In this document: in pieces, positions 26,012-34,934 of the stretch
How positions within the stretch are numbered: the stretch's first letter is position 1
How the letters are laid out: every line of letters begins with the position of its first letter
Notes under the pieces: generated by a model
Databases searched by the model: none
What the model saw: only the letters and a program-made list of their open reading frames with translations
What the model was told of the DNA's origin: nothing
Origin: Sphingobacterium alkalisoli
GTDB lineage: Bacteria > Bacteroidota > Bacteroidia > Sphingobacteriales > Sphingobacteriaceae
Assembly (NCBI RefSeq): GCF_005049105.1
Contig: NZ_SUKA01000009.1
Span: 124,001 to 188,000, forward strand
Direction of reading: 5' to 3'
DNA length: 64,000 nucleotides
Translations under genes and position numbers: made by a program

Positions 26012-26035
26012 CTCTTTACAATTTGTTCTATATTT

Positions 26036-26797
26036 TTACAGTTTTGAATATTCCAAGTAGTCCAGCTCACCGTACCCCGTGTTGTGCCGGATACTTATTT
26101 TACGTGTCCCCTCCGATAAATTAAATACCAAGTCGAAGGTTTGCCATGTATTCCATCCCCTATTCGGAATGCTATATACTTTCGCTTCTGCAAACTTATC
26201 ATCGATATAGATCTTGTGGGTTGTACCATCGAAACCCGTACCTGCAGCCACGCGGATCAAGTAATCGCCGGCGGCCAATATCTGTATAGTGGCATCAATA
26301 CCGCTATCTGCATTGTCTATAGCGCCCACCTTTGCTTGGCCAGAGGAGGTTTCCCGCGTAGCTGGGTCATCCGCCTTTTTGGCAACTCCTCTTATGATCG
26401 TATTTTCCGCTTCAATCCGTTTGGCGCCCACCCGCACCTTCGCTTTTACGGTATTGCTTTGGACACGGTTACCCGCTCTATCGAATAGAACGGCGTGGAA
26501 AGAAAGTTCTTCTTCGGGTATAAGTTCAGTCACGGTATAGCCAAAGTTATAAGGCGCAATGGTCTTTTCCCCAATTTTTTCTTCCCCTTTGTAAAACTCC
26601 ACCTTGCTGAGCTGTGGACCACCGTACGTACTCCTGCCCTCCACAGTTAATGTGTAAACACTTTCAGACAGCGCGACCGTATCGGCGTCGAGATGTAACG
26701 TTGGCGGATTCGTATTGACGGGAAGATCTTCTTCTCTTTCGCATCCGACCACTATCCATAGCAAGAATAGCGGGCAGAGGTATAATAACTTGTTCAT
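26036..26797 (-). CDS. Lipoprotein with Ig-like and CBM6/35-like domains
   Basis: A 253-residue surface lipoprotein. The lipobox is WIVVGCERE. Residues about 30-125 form an Ig-like domain (YTLTVEGRSTYGGPQLSKVE), and residues about 130-250 a carbohydrate-binding jelly-roll of CBM6/CBM35 type, starting at RIEAENTIIRG and ending RKISIRHNTGYGELDYLEY, with the GDYLIRVAAGTG core. It probably binds the same glycan that the GH43 enzyme cleaves. It occupies the SusE/F-like position between SusD and the hydrolase. Confidence 0.85.
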   Translation of the reverse strand: MNKLLYLCPLFLLWIVVGCEREEDLPVNTNPPTLHLDADTVALSESVYTLTVEGRSTYGGPQLSKVEFYKGEEKIGEKTIAPYNFGYTVTELIPEEELSFHAVLFDRAGNRVQSNTVKAKVRVGAKRIEAENTIIRGVAKKADDPATRETSSGQAKVGAIDNADSGIDATIQILAAGDYLIRVAAGTGFDGTTHKIYIDDKFAEAKVYSIPNRGWNTWQTFDLVFNLSEGTRKISIRHNTGYGELDYLEYSKL

Positions 26798-26923
26798 ATG
26801 TACACTATTTAGTCGTTAAAGCCATATGAAATATCCAGGTTAAATATATGTATACTGGTGCAACATGGATATTCATAGCTGTATCTTTTGTTTGTCAAGG
26901 GTTATCGCTGCTTCGATATAAGG

Positions 26924-28486
26924 CTAATAACCGGGATTCTGCGTCAGGTTTGGACCGTTGTCTATGTCCGCTTGCGGAATAGGGTACCACTCATGTTTAC
27001 CCGGAACGAAGTTGACAAAATCCGCATCCCTTTCCCGCAGGGTCTCCAAGTTATTGGAAAACTCACCCCAGCGCACCATATCAAAGTACCGCCAACCTTC
27101 ACCTGCTAACTCCAACGTACGTTCGTGCTTCAGCTGCTCTTGGAAAGCGAGCTGATCCATCCCTGGCTTTACATCGCTGAGGGGCGATAGGTTTACACGC
27201 TGACGCACTTCATCCACATAGGCGTATGCCGCATTCGTTTGTCCGGTTTCATTCAGGCATTCCGCATACATCAACAGAATATCCGCATACCGGATCAAGC
27301 GGTAATTATTCGGCGAGCTGAATATCTCATTATTCTTCCAATCGTCATTCAGCAACTTTCTAAACCACACCCGCTTATCGTCTGAACCGTATCGGCTTAG
27401 CCATGTCTCCCCATACACCATGGTAAAAGCCGGACCTCTTTCATCGGCATTGTCATAGATAAAACTAACAGCGGCACGGGGATCCTTTTTATTATCGACG
27501 GTCCGTTCGGTATTAAAAGCATCCACGATCCAGCGTCTTGCTGCACCATCTCCAAAACCTGGCCCCGGACTAGGTGGCGCCAGAAATTTAGGCACGGAAG
27601 CTCCGGTATTGAGACTGATACCCGGATTGGTATCGTCGTCTCCGTTCTCTGCGGCATTTTCTTTAAACTGAATCTCAAAAACGGATTCTCTATTGTTCTC
27701 TGTATCTTTCCTAAAATTATCTGCGTAGTTGTCCATCAAGCCGTAGTTGCTGGCGCCTTCGCCCGTCACTAACCAGTCCATCGCCTCCTTTGCCGCTGCG
27801 AATTTACCCTGCTGCATATAGACCTTTCCCAACAGGCCATGCGCCGCTCCTTTGGTGATTCTACCTACATCCGCAGCATCATAAGACGGCGGTAAGTCAG
27901 TCATAGCCTCCGTTAGGTCCTTCTCAATCTGTGCAAATGCTTGTGCGGGTGTCGCATTCGCCGGGTAACCATCAGCTGGCGATAAGAGCGTTAACACCAG
28001 GGGTGGTCGCCCCCAAAACACGACCAGATTAAAGTAGTTCAGGGCACGTAATACCTTTGCTTCGGCAATAATCCGCTTTTTTAACGTTTCGTCCATGTCG
28101 ATCAGTGGCACATAGGTGATCACCTGATTTGCACGGTAGTTTGCGTGGTAAATGGCATTCCAAGTACCTCTGCTGGTATTATTATCCGTAAAAGCGAAGG
28201 CAACATTATTATTAAGACCGATATCGCCCCCCGAGCCAAAGCCCTCATCGGAGCGTAGCAGGTACAAAAAGTGCATACCGCGATTATAGTAATTACTACT
28301 TCGGTTCAATGCGCTGTATATCGCATTCACGCCTTTAATGGCATCGGATTCATCTTCCCAAAAAGAATCCGTCGTGAGCATATCAGGATTCGCTTCATCG
28401 AAATTCCGCTCGCACGCAGTCGTAAGAAAAACGAAAGCAGTCAATATAATTAGAGTATATTTTTCCATCTTAAATGATTTTTCCAT
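26924..28486 (-). CDS. SusD/RagB-family outer-membrane lipoprotein
   Basis: A 520-residue SusD homologue with a lipobox (FLTTACERNF) and the family's helical scaffold and C-terminal signature (LIRYADILLMYAECLNETGQ, ERTLELAGEGWRYFDMVRW, WYPIPQADID). It follows the SusC stop by 8 bp. The ATG at 28486 is used; the ATG six codons later (28468) gives an equally good signal peptide. It partners the SusC at 28495 in glycan capture. Confidence 0.94.
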   Translation of the reverse strand: MEKSFKMEKYTLIILTAFVFLTTACERNFDEANPDMLTTDSFWEDESDAIKGVNAIYSALNRSSNYYNRGMHFLYLLRSDEGFGSGGDIGLNNNVAFAFTDNNTSRGTWNAIYHANYRANQVITYVPLIDMDETLKKRIIAEAKVLRALNYFNLVVFWGRPPLVLTLLSPADGYPANATPAQAFAQIEKDLTEAMTDLPPSYDAADVGRITKGAAHGLLGKVYMQQGKFAAAKEAMDWLVTGEGASNYGLMDNYADNFRKDTENNRESVFEIQFKENAAENGDDDTNPGISLNTGASVPKFLAPPSPGPGFGDGAARRWIVDAFNTERTVDNKKDPRAAVSFIYDNADERGPAFTMVYGETWLSRYGSDDKRVWFRKLLNDDWKNNEIFSSPNNYRLIRYADILLMYAECLNETGQTNAAYAYVDEVRQRVNLSPLSDVKPGMDQLAFQEQLKHERTLELAGEGWRYFDMVRWGEFSNNLETLRERDADFVNFVPGKHEWYPIPQADIDNGPNLTQNPGY

Positions 28487-28494
28487 TCAATAAG

Positions 28495-31400
28495 TTATAA
28501 GCCAAAGGATAAGCCAAATGATATGATTCTGTTCGGCGGCCATGCACCCACATCCACACCGGGCTCCAAGTTTGCGTTTGCCCCTACTACATCCGGATCC
28601 AATCCTGAATAATTGGTTACGGTAAAGAGGTTTTGTCCGCTTACATGCACGTGCAGCGAAGGTATGTGCAGCCTTTGCAAAAGATGTTGCGGCACATTAT
28701 AGCCGATCTGCACGTTACTTAGCCGCAGGTACGAGCCGTTTTCCAACCAGCGATCCGAATCGCCCCGCACATTAGACACAATCCCCCGGTCTATAGCCGG
28801 GTCTCCTGGCGTCGTGCTGTTATACGACACGCCCAGTCTGGGGAAGTCTGTTGGATTTTCGGCCGTCCACGGTGTAATACCGCTTCGGTAGTTGGAATAA
28901 CCCATGCCGTCGAAGTCCCGCCGCATGTCATTATACAAGGTGGTGCCGACAACGCCATAGAATTGTAGGTTCATCGTGAAGTTCTTGTAGTATGCATTCC
29001 ACATAAGACCTGAAGTAAATACCGGCCATGGCGTTCCCGCAAAGGTTCGGTCATCTGGGGTAATATCGTTCCCCGTTCCTCTGTCCGACAGATTAATATA
29101 GCGAATATCGCCGGGTTGGGCAATATCTGCCTGTGCCCGATGTGCATCAATTTCGTCCCGGTTCTGGAAGATACCGTCTGTCCGAATCACATAATATTCG
29201 CCGATGGAGCGTCCAACCTGTGTCCGTGTGTTACCCGATTGGATATAATCTCGCGGTAGGCCTGTCACGGGATCAATACCCAGATCACCCAGCTCCAACA
29301 CCTTATTACGGATAAAACTGATATTCCCGGTGATATCCCAGCTAAACGCGCGTTCCTGCCCCTGCTGCGGTCGGTATTTTAGCTCTAATTCTATCCCCCT
29401 ATTCTCGATGGAGGCTCTATTGGTAAGTATGTCTTGGCTTATACTTCCTAGATAACCGGGGATGGGCAAATAGAGCAGTACATCTGATGTCACTGAACGG
29501 AATACATCGAATGTTACATTAAGTTTCCGGTCAAATAGGGCGGCATCAAATCCCAGGTTTAAAGTCTTTTTCTCTTCCCAGCGCAAATTCTGATCCACGA
29601 GGGCTACCTGTGCCCCCCCTACATACGCGTTTTGATCACCCTGACCGAAAATAGCCCGTGGCGCTTGATTTATGAGGCCGATGTACGCATAATTACCCAA
29701 GTTAGCCGCGCCCAACACGCCGTACGAGCCTCTCAATTTCAATTCCGGTAGCCAGCTCACGTCGAAGAAATCTTCGTTACTCACACGCCAAGCCAATGCT
29801 CCCGAAGGAAAAAATCCGGTCTGGAAATTCTTCGAAAAGCGTGAGTCCTTATCCGAACGAAAGGTGAAGGTGGCTAAATACCGATCGTCGTAAGTATAAT
29901 TGAGACGGCCGAGCCAGGAATCGATAAAGTTTCGGCCCCTACTTCCGGACGCAACCATCTCTCCCGTAGCGGAATTGATCGTGGTAAAATAGCGATCTCC
30001 TGCAGCGAGCAGATCAGTTCTTTGGGCACCAATCCCCGATGATCCGATGGTCTGCTGGGTATAACCAAACACACCATTTACCTGATGCTTGTCGAAGGTT
30101 TTGTTAAAATTTAACGTATGCTCGAACAGGTAACTTAAGAACTGAGAACGATTTTCTTCGATCCGCGTCGGCTGGTCGGCTTGATTCCAGTACCATATTC
30201 CTTTACCTCGCAGGGAAGTTCTCCGGTCAAAGCTAGTTTCCAGTCCTGCATTGAGGCGATAGGTAAGCCAGTCTGTAATATCGGCCTCACCATAGAGGTT
30301 ACCCATCATCTTTACGTAATTGTAGTCGGAATTGGTAATCGACGCCTGTGCTACCTGGTTACGCGAATAGGTCCGGGCATTCTCTGATCCTATCCCCCAG
30401 CCTCCGGGGTTGGCATCACTTACAAACCCTGTACCTTTGATCGGTATAATAGGCAACATGTTAAATGCGTCGTAAAATGGATTTCCGCCGAACGCACCAC
30501 CCGAGAAGGGCGACCGTCCGTAGCTACTTGAAATCATCAGGTTCTCTCCGACGCGGAAGCGGCCTCGAGAGGTCTCCGTATTGACGCGTAACGCTGCGCG
30601 ATCAAATTTACGCTCGATCACCGTACCTACATCTTTAAAGTATGATCCTGACATAAAATACTTAGACGACTCACCGCCTCCCGATACGGAGACATTGTAA
30701 TCCTGTATTGCGCCTGTACGGAATAACTCGTCTGCCCAGTCAACATCGGTGCCGTCGTAGTTGGCAACTGCTGCCTGCTGTGTATATCCTGCATTTTCAT
30801 AAGCCTGCCTATTCATGTCCACATACTCCTGTCCGTTCATCATGTCGTACATCTTTGGCAGGTTGACGATGCTGTATCGGGCTGAAGCGTTTAGCTTCAT
30901 AGGACCCGTTTTACCTTTTTTGGTTGTTATGATAATAACGCCACTAGCTGAGCGCGCACCATATATTGCCGCTGCCGAAGCATCTTTCAGCACCTGTATA
31001 CTCTCTATGTCATTCGGGTTGACCGTGATGTTTGGATCTGACAGCATTCCATCTATCACGTATAAGGGGCTTGCGTTACCAAATAACGTACTCATACCAC
31101 GAATGTTGACGACTGCACCTTGGCCAGGACCTCCTGAATTTCGCACAACCAGCCCGGAAGATTGGCCCTGAAGTGCTTCGGGTAAGGATCTTGCTACTTT
31201 AGCTTCTGTATTTTTGGTTTCCACCAGTGTCGCGGCTCCCGTCAGGTCTTTTTTACGTATAGACTGATAACCGATCACGACGACCTCCTCGATGTCACTT
31301 TCATCCACCAGCAATACTACGTTCAACGTTTGATTGCTCGACACCGAAAGCTCCTGGGTTACATATCCGATATACGAAAATACAAGTATGGCTTCAGGTT

Positions 31401-31668
31401 TGGCTACATTTATGGTATAACTTCCGTCCGCGGCAGATACCGTGCTGTTATTTGTGCCTTTTTCCTGCACAGAGACTCCGCCAACCGGGCCTCCGTTTTG
31501 GTTGGTCACAATCCCTTCAATCGGGATTGACTCCTGTACTTTTTTAAGACTTATCGTGTTTCGGCCACCTCCCTCGAATGCCTTGGGGAGCAAACCATTC
31601 GCCTGAGAGAACGACTGCAAAACAAAAATGGCAGAAAGCAGAGCGGATACAATTGCGAAATACTTCAT
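28495..31668 (-). CDS. SusC/RagA-family TonB-linked receptor (no STN domain)
   Basis: A 1057-residue outer-membrane transporter: signal peptide, carboxypeptidase-like domain (IEGIVTNQNGGPVGGVSVQE), plug (VVNIRGMSTLFGNASPLYVIDG, QVLKDASAAAIYGARSASG) and barrel ending ISFGLSFGL. It lacks the STN domain that the window's other SusC-type receptors have. No FecR/sigma pair precedes it, so control is probably by a regulator encoded elsewhere (hybrid two-component or SusR type). It is the first gene of the GH43 locus. Confidence 0.95.
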   Translation of the reverse strand: MKYFAIVSALLSAIFVLQSFSQANGLLPKAFEGGGRNTISLKKVQESIPIEGIVTNQNGGPVGGVSVQEKGTNNSTVSAADGSYTINVAKPEAILVFSYIGYVTQELSVSSNQTLNVVLLVDESDIEEVVVIGYQSIRKKDLTGAATLVETKNTEAKVARSLPEALQGQSSGLVVRNSGGPGQGAVVNIRGMSTLFGNASPLYVIDGMLSDPNITVNPNDIESIQVLKDASAAAIYGARSASGVIIITTKKGKTGPMKLNASARYSIVNLPKMYDMMNGQEYVDMNRQAYENAGYTQQAAVANYDGTDVDWADELFRTGAIQDYNVSVSGGGESSKYFMSGSYFKDVGTVIERKFDRAALRVNTETSRGRFRVGENLMISSSYGRSPFSGGAFGGNPFYDAFNMLPIIPIKGTGFVSDANPGGWGIGSENARTYSRNQVAQASITNSDYNYVKMMGNLYGEADITDWLTYRLNAGLETSFDRRTSLRGKGIWYWNQADQPTRIEENRSQFLSYLFEHTLNFNKTFDKHQVNGVFGYTQQTIGSSGIGAQRTDLLAAGDRYFTTINSATGEMVASGSRGRNFIDSWLGRLNYTYDDRYLATFTFRSDKDSRFSKNFQTGFFPSGALAWRVSNEDFFDVSWLPELKLRGSYGVLGAANLGNYAYIGLINQAPRAIFGQGDQNAYVGGAQVALVDQNLRWEEKKTLNLGFDAALFDRKLNVTFDVFRSVTSDVLLYLPIPGYLGSISQDILTNRASIENRGIELELKYRPQQGQERAFSWDITGNISFIRNKVLELGDLGIDPVTGLPRDYIQSGNTRTQVGRSIGEYYVIRTDGIFQNRDEIDAHRAQADIAQPGDIRYINLSDRGTGNDITPDDRTFAGTPWPVFTSGLMWNAYYKNFTMNLQFYGVVGTTLYNDMRRDFDGMGYSNYRSGITPWTAENPTDFPRLGVSYNSTTPGDPAIDRGIVSNVRGDSDRWLENGSYLRLSNVQIGYNVPQHLLQRLHIPSLHVHVSGQNLFTVTNYSGLDPDVVGANANLEPGVDVGAWPPNRIISFGLSFGL

Positions 31669-31692
31669 AAGAATCTAAAGGTTTATATACCA

Positions 31693-31700
31693 CAAATATA
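31693..31700 (-). promoter_or_regulatory. Promoter -7 candidate for the SusC at 28495
   Basis: The minus-strand sequence is TATATTTG, an exact TAnnTTTG match, 24 bp before the ATG. Confidence 0.5.
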
Positions 31701-32003
31701 GTCGGTGTCAAAAACCAAATAGATACAAATCATCTCAAAAAAAGCTACATTCGTCTCAAATTGCGTGCTAAATCCTTATAATTTGATAAAGTCAGCGAAC
31801 AAGAATGGAGTTCTACCTTTGAGTAGAGACTTTTTATCCTAGCGCGCTTTTTTTCGTTCATACATCACGGAGAGAGGGGTATGATAATATAGTGGAACAG
31901 ATCACCGGTACGCTCACGATAGGGCCTCCGTTACAAAAAACTGTTAATCAGCGCAGAAGATGTTAAACTAAAATGCAATCTCTCATAATTGAAATAGATT
32001 TTG

Positions 32004-32011
32004 TATTTTTG
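32004..32011 (+). promoter_or_regulatory. Promoter -7 candidate for the toxin-antitoxin pair
   Basis: TATTTTTG, 5 bp before the antitoxin ATG at 32017, implying a very short or absent leader. A clear -33 element at standard spacing is not visible. Confidence 0.4.
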
Positions 32012-32016
32012 TCCCT

Positions 32017-32220
32017 ATGGAAGCTATACTAATACACCCTGCAAGCAAAGAACAACTGGCGGCCATAAAAGCTTTCGCCAAAGCATTAAAGATCCCATTT
32101 GAAACAAAGGAGGTCGAAAACACCTATCTCCCTGAATTTGTTGACAAAATCCTTCAGGGACGGGAAGATGTAAAAAATGGCAAAGGAGTAAAAATTGCCA
32201 TTGAAGATCTATGGAAGTAA
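32017..32220 (+). CDS. Antitoxin of a YoeB-type toxin-antitoxin pair
   Basis: A 67-residue acidic small protein (MEAILIHPASKEQLAAIKAF) of the short Bacteroidota RelB/DUF2683-like antitoxin type. Its stop codon overlaps the toxin start by 10 bp (32211-32220), the usual translational coupling. It should bind and neutralise the YoeB toxin and may autorepress its promoter. The assignment depends mainly on the clear toxin partner. Confidence 0.8.
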   Translation: MEAILIHPASKEQLAAIKAFAKALKIPFETKEVENTYLPEFVDKILQGREDVKNGKGVKIAIEDLWK

Positions 32221-32483
32221 TTTATACTCCACAAGCCGTTGAAGATCTTAAGTACTGGAAAAAATCTGGCAATAAAGTTGTTCAAAAGAAAATACAACAG
32301 CTTATTACTGCAATAGTGGAAAATCCTTTTGAAGGTATAGGCAAACCTGAACAATTGAAATTTGAATTGTCAGGATCCTGGTCTCGTCGCATTAATCAAG
32401 AACATCGTATAATCTACGAATTATACGAAAACAATAAAATAGTGATTCTTGAGATACAGTCCGTACGTGGTCATTACAAATAA
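32211..32483 (+). CDS. yoeB: YoeB-family mRNA interferase toxin
   Basis: A 90-residue Txe/YoeB toxin of normal length. Conserved features are visible: YTPQAVEDLKYWKKS at the N-terminus, GIGKPEQLKFELSGSWSRRI with the basic active-site loop, EHRIIYEL, and the C-terminal RGHYK carrying the catalytic His. YoeB cleaves mRNA in the ribosomal A site. All expected catalytic residues appear to be present, so the toxin is probably active. It is monocistronic with its antitoxin. Confidence 0.95.
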   Translation: MEVIYTPQAVEDLKYWKKSGNKVVQKKIQQLITAIVENPFEGIGKPEQLKFELSGSWSRRINQEHRIIYELYENNKIVILEIQSVRGHYK

Positions 32484-32803
32484 GCTTCTTCCCCGCATTA
32501 CACACAACTATATATATTTAGTCGTCTACACTAATTATTTTAATGCACTAATCTTTTTATTAAGCATGGGCACTACTAATCTAATGCTCGCCCGAGTTTG
32601 GTTTTGCTGTAGCTAATTTGCAGTTTCAAAACTACAATTTTCACTTATATTCACAGCACACAAAGGATCGGATTACATTAGGGGAGTACTCTGCGAAAAT
32701 TCGATAAAGACCGAACAAAAAGTCCAATGAGAAGTCGTCGTATTTTTATAAATGAATTCAAAATTATTGAACAGTGTGTCTTCTAAAAACGCATATTTCA
32801 CTT
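32484..32803. other. Intergenic region after the toxin
   Basis: 320 bp of AT-rich sequence between the toxin stop and the end of the gene at 32804. I see no gene, strong hairpin or repeat in it. Confidence 0.4.
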
Positions 32804-33277
32804 CTAGGTCTCTTCGCTGGTTGGGTCATCCATACTCTTCGCCAATTCTTCCCAGACTCGTTGATATTCCGTAGGGTCTTCCAAAAGTTCTTTCTCTGCG
32901 TAATAATAGGATCGGTTATGTATATCACCTCCAAAGAATCTTTCTTCAAGAAAAATATTTAAGTTAATTTGGGCCTTTGCCTTTCCATTCGGCTTCACCA
33001 AGAAATTGAGTGTCCGTCGCGCACCACTTTTGGCAGATAACATCTTTTTTGTATACTTCGTTACGATCTGCACCTGTATAAATCCCGATGCGCGGTCGAG
33101 GTTGGCAAGAAAATAACCATTCTTATGGAGCGAAGAAGCGATCTGATCAAAGGCAGAATCTGCAGCGAGGTCAATAACTTTCGATCGACTTGCCTGTTGT
33201 GCCGACGCAGTAATCGTAGAAAATGTAAGGATACAGAGGGTGATCAGCGTGAAAAAAGACGAATTAGCAAACTTCAT
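32804..33277 (-). CDS. Secreted protein of unknown function
   Basis: A 157-residue product that I do not recognise. The signal peptide is clear (FFTLITLCILTFSTITASAQ). The mature part is a small alpha/beta domain (VIDLAADSAFDQIASSLHK, LDRASGFIQVQIVTKYTKK) reminiscent of periplasmic lipoprotein-like domains that open with an amphipathic helix, and the C-terminus is acidic. It stands alone on the minus strand beside the bactofilin locus. Confidence 0.65.
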   Translation of the reverse strand: MKFANSSFFTLITLCILTFSTITASAQQASRSKVIDLAADSAFDQIASSLHKNGYFLANLDRASGFIQVQIVTKYTKKMLSAKSGARRTLNFLVKPNGKAKAQINLNIFLEERFFGGDIHNRSYYYAEKELLEDPTEYQRVWEELAKSMDDPTSEET

Positions 33278-33358
33278 AACGGGTAATTTAATTAAATGAC
33301 ATCCATACTAATATAAGGAAAATCTAACAAACAAAGACAAACAATGCCAAAAAACAGG

Positions 33359-33568
33359 CGCTATCCCGAACCGCTATGGCGTTTTGCCAGCTCGATTTTC
33401 GTATCCAGCTCTTTCACGAGTTTTTCGACATTTGGCTCGCCACCTGCGTTCTGAAAACGGATAAACCCTTCTTTATCGATACGACTTTGGTCGGGATACC
33501 ATTGATACCATAAGCCGTTACGACAGCGTTAGCGGGATCTTCTATGTCATCAAAAAACATGTGGTTTT
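33359..33568 (-). pseudogene. Truncated duplicate of a TlpA gene 3' end
   Basis: About 210 bp matching the 3' end of the TlpA gene at 36640-38169 in the same orientation. The first 145 bp (33359-33503) differ from 36635-36780 by only about two substitutions and one deleted base near 33480; the remaining 65 bp are more diverged. The deleted base breaks the frame, and no thioredoxin active site is retained. The copy ends just before the hairpin at 33585. With the intact gene it brackets the M23/bactofilin/actin operon as direct repeats. Confidence 0.85.
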
Positions 33569-33584
33569 CCTGAGAGAATATTAC

Positions 33585-33605
33585 CTACCCAAAAGGGTAG
33601 TTTTT
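33585..33605 (+). terminator. Hairpin with T-tract upstream of the M23 operon
   Basis: A 6-bp stem (CTACCC / GGGTAG) with an AAAA loop followed by five T residues on the plus strand. No plus-strand gene ends here. It lies between the TlpA relic and the operon at 33671, so it may insulate or attenuate that operon. Confidence 0.55.
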
Positions 33606-33670
33606 AACTAATTTAGTTATACTAAGGAGGTACATCTGTATATTTACCACTTTGATAATAATCTACCAGA

Positions 33671-34522
33671 ATGCCATTACCAAAAAACTTAACCAAGTGT
33701 ACTATCATCATTGTAGACCCTGAGAAAGGGAGTAGCCGTTCGATTAGTATCCCTTCATTGCATTTGTATAATATGCGCTATTATATCCTCATTATAGCCG
33801 TCGTTACCGCTGTTTTGATCACAGCCTGTAGCATGCTTTATACATCCGTGGGGCAGAAGGACCAAGAGCGGGAGAAGCTCCTATCGGAAATCAGTACACT
33901 GCAGCAGCAGATACCGGCGGCAAACGACACACTGAATGCACGGAATTATGTGGAGCGTATAGAATCCAAGCTTTCAAAAATCAGCGAATACCTCGAAAAA
34001 AGAGGCGTAAAGAGTTTTGCACTAGAGGATGCCGGTGGTCCGGAATATAAAAACCTTAAGTTAGCTCCGATAGAGTATTACAGTATGTATGATGAGTATA
34101 TGGAACAGCTTTTTGAAGGCTTGGTGTATACGCCTACCGGTTCTCCGGCCAAACCTAAACTGACCTCCAATTTCGGATATCGCCGCAACCCTTTCCACGG
34201 AAAAACGATAGAATTTCATTCAGGAATGGACTTTCGGGGCGAAAAAGGTGATAAAATTCGCAGTACAGCTAACGGTAAAGTCGTTTTTTCCGGGAGGAAC
34301 AGTGGATATGGCATCTATGTAATCATCCGGCATCAAAACAACTTCGAAACACTCTATGGACATTTATCCAAGGCTTTGGTCAAAAAAGGTGATAAGATAA
34401 CAGCTAATCAAGTTATTGGCGAAATGGGCTCCACCGGACGCTCTACAGGAACCCATCTCCATTACGAAGTACGAAAAAACGGCAGACCTATTAACCCGGT
34501 CGATTTCATGAATTTAGATTAG
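33671..34522 (+). CDS. Membrane-anchored M23 (LytM) peptidase
   Basis: A 283-residue peptidoglycan endopeptidase: short cytoplasmic N-terminus (1-35), one transmembrane helix (37-53, YYILIIAVVTAVLITAC), a coiled coil (about 60-112) and a LytM domain (about 160-280). All zinc and catalytic residues are present: His183 and Asp187 in HSGMD, His231 in LYGHLS, and His262/His264 in HLHYE. The fold is that of the bactofilin-partner peptidases (Csd1/LmdC-like), which cut peptide cross-links to set cell shape. It is the first gene of a four-gene operon with two bactofilins and an actin-like protein. The gap to the next gene is 6 bp. Confidence 0.93.
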   Translation: MPLPKNLTKCTIIIVDPEKGSSRSISIPSLHLYNMRYYILIIAVVTAVLITACSMLYTSVGQKDQEREKLLSEISTLQQQIPAANDTLNARNYVERIESKLSKISEYLEKRGVKSFALEDAGGPEYKNLKLAPIEYYSMYDEYMEQLFEGLVYTPTGSPAKPKLTSNFGYRRNPFHGKTIEFHSGMDFRGEKGDKIRSTANGKVVFSGRNSGYGIYVIIRHQNNFETLYGHLSKALVKKGDKITANQVIGEMGSTGRSTGTHLHYEVRKNGRPINPVDFMNLD

Positions 34523-34528
34523 GCTGCT

Positions 34529-34912
34529 GTGACCGTATCAAACATAAACAAAAAAGCAAGCAGCAAGGGGAAGAAAATGAATGCTACGATCATCCCCACA
34601 TTAATTGACAGAAACTGCTTGATAACAGGAAATATTTCCGGTACGCCCTTTATCCGGATAGAGGGCGTACTGGAGGGCGACATTCTAGAAGTTGGAAATT
34701 TGGTAATCGGCGAATCGGGCACCGTAAATGGCAATATCACTGCAAAGACGATCACTATTTTTGGAGAGATTAATGGAGATGTTGTCGCCACAGAATCCGT
34801 TGAAATAAGGAATTCGGGCAAGGTAACCGGCACAGTAAACACCACAAGCCTAACGATAGAACGGGGAGCCACCTATGATGGAAGTATCATCATGGGCAAA
34901 CAGAAAAAATAG
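34529..34912 (+). CDS. Bactofilin 1 (short)
   Basis: A 127-residue bactofilin: a short basic N-terminal tail that could contact the membrane, then a right-handed beta-helix (about 20-120) with the repetitive pattern ITGNISGTPFIRIEGVLEG, LVIGESGTVNGNITAKTI and SVEIRNSGKVTGTVN. Bactofilins polymerise without nucleotide and scaffold wall enzymes. The start is GTG at 34529; an ATG at 34577 would remove most of the tail. The gene lies between the M23 peptidase and the actin-like gene. Confidence 0.93.
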   Translation: MTVSNINKKASSKGKKMNATIIPTLIDRNCLITGNISGTPFIRIEGVLEGDILEVGNLVIGESGTVNGNITAKTITIFGEINGDVVATESVEIRNSGKVTGTVNTTSLTIERGATYDGSIIMGKQKK

Positions 34913-34934
34913 TATCATTTAAAATTATTAACAT

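Larger units (their letters stand above)
31669..32016. other. Divergent intergenic region
   Basis: 348 bp between the SusC start (minus) and the antitoxin start (plus). It holds the two divergent promoter candidates listed separately, and a run of CAAA-rich repeats at about 31709-31760 that could be regulator half-sites for the SusC promoter. I see no gene in it. Confidence 0.5.

Noticed and set aside
34519..34872. Minus-strand open frame of 117 codons opposite bactofilin 1
   Set aside because: It is the mirror of the repetitive beta-helix coding sequence and has no independent evidence.
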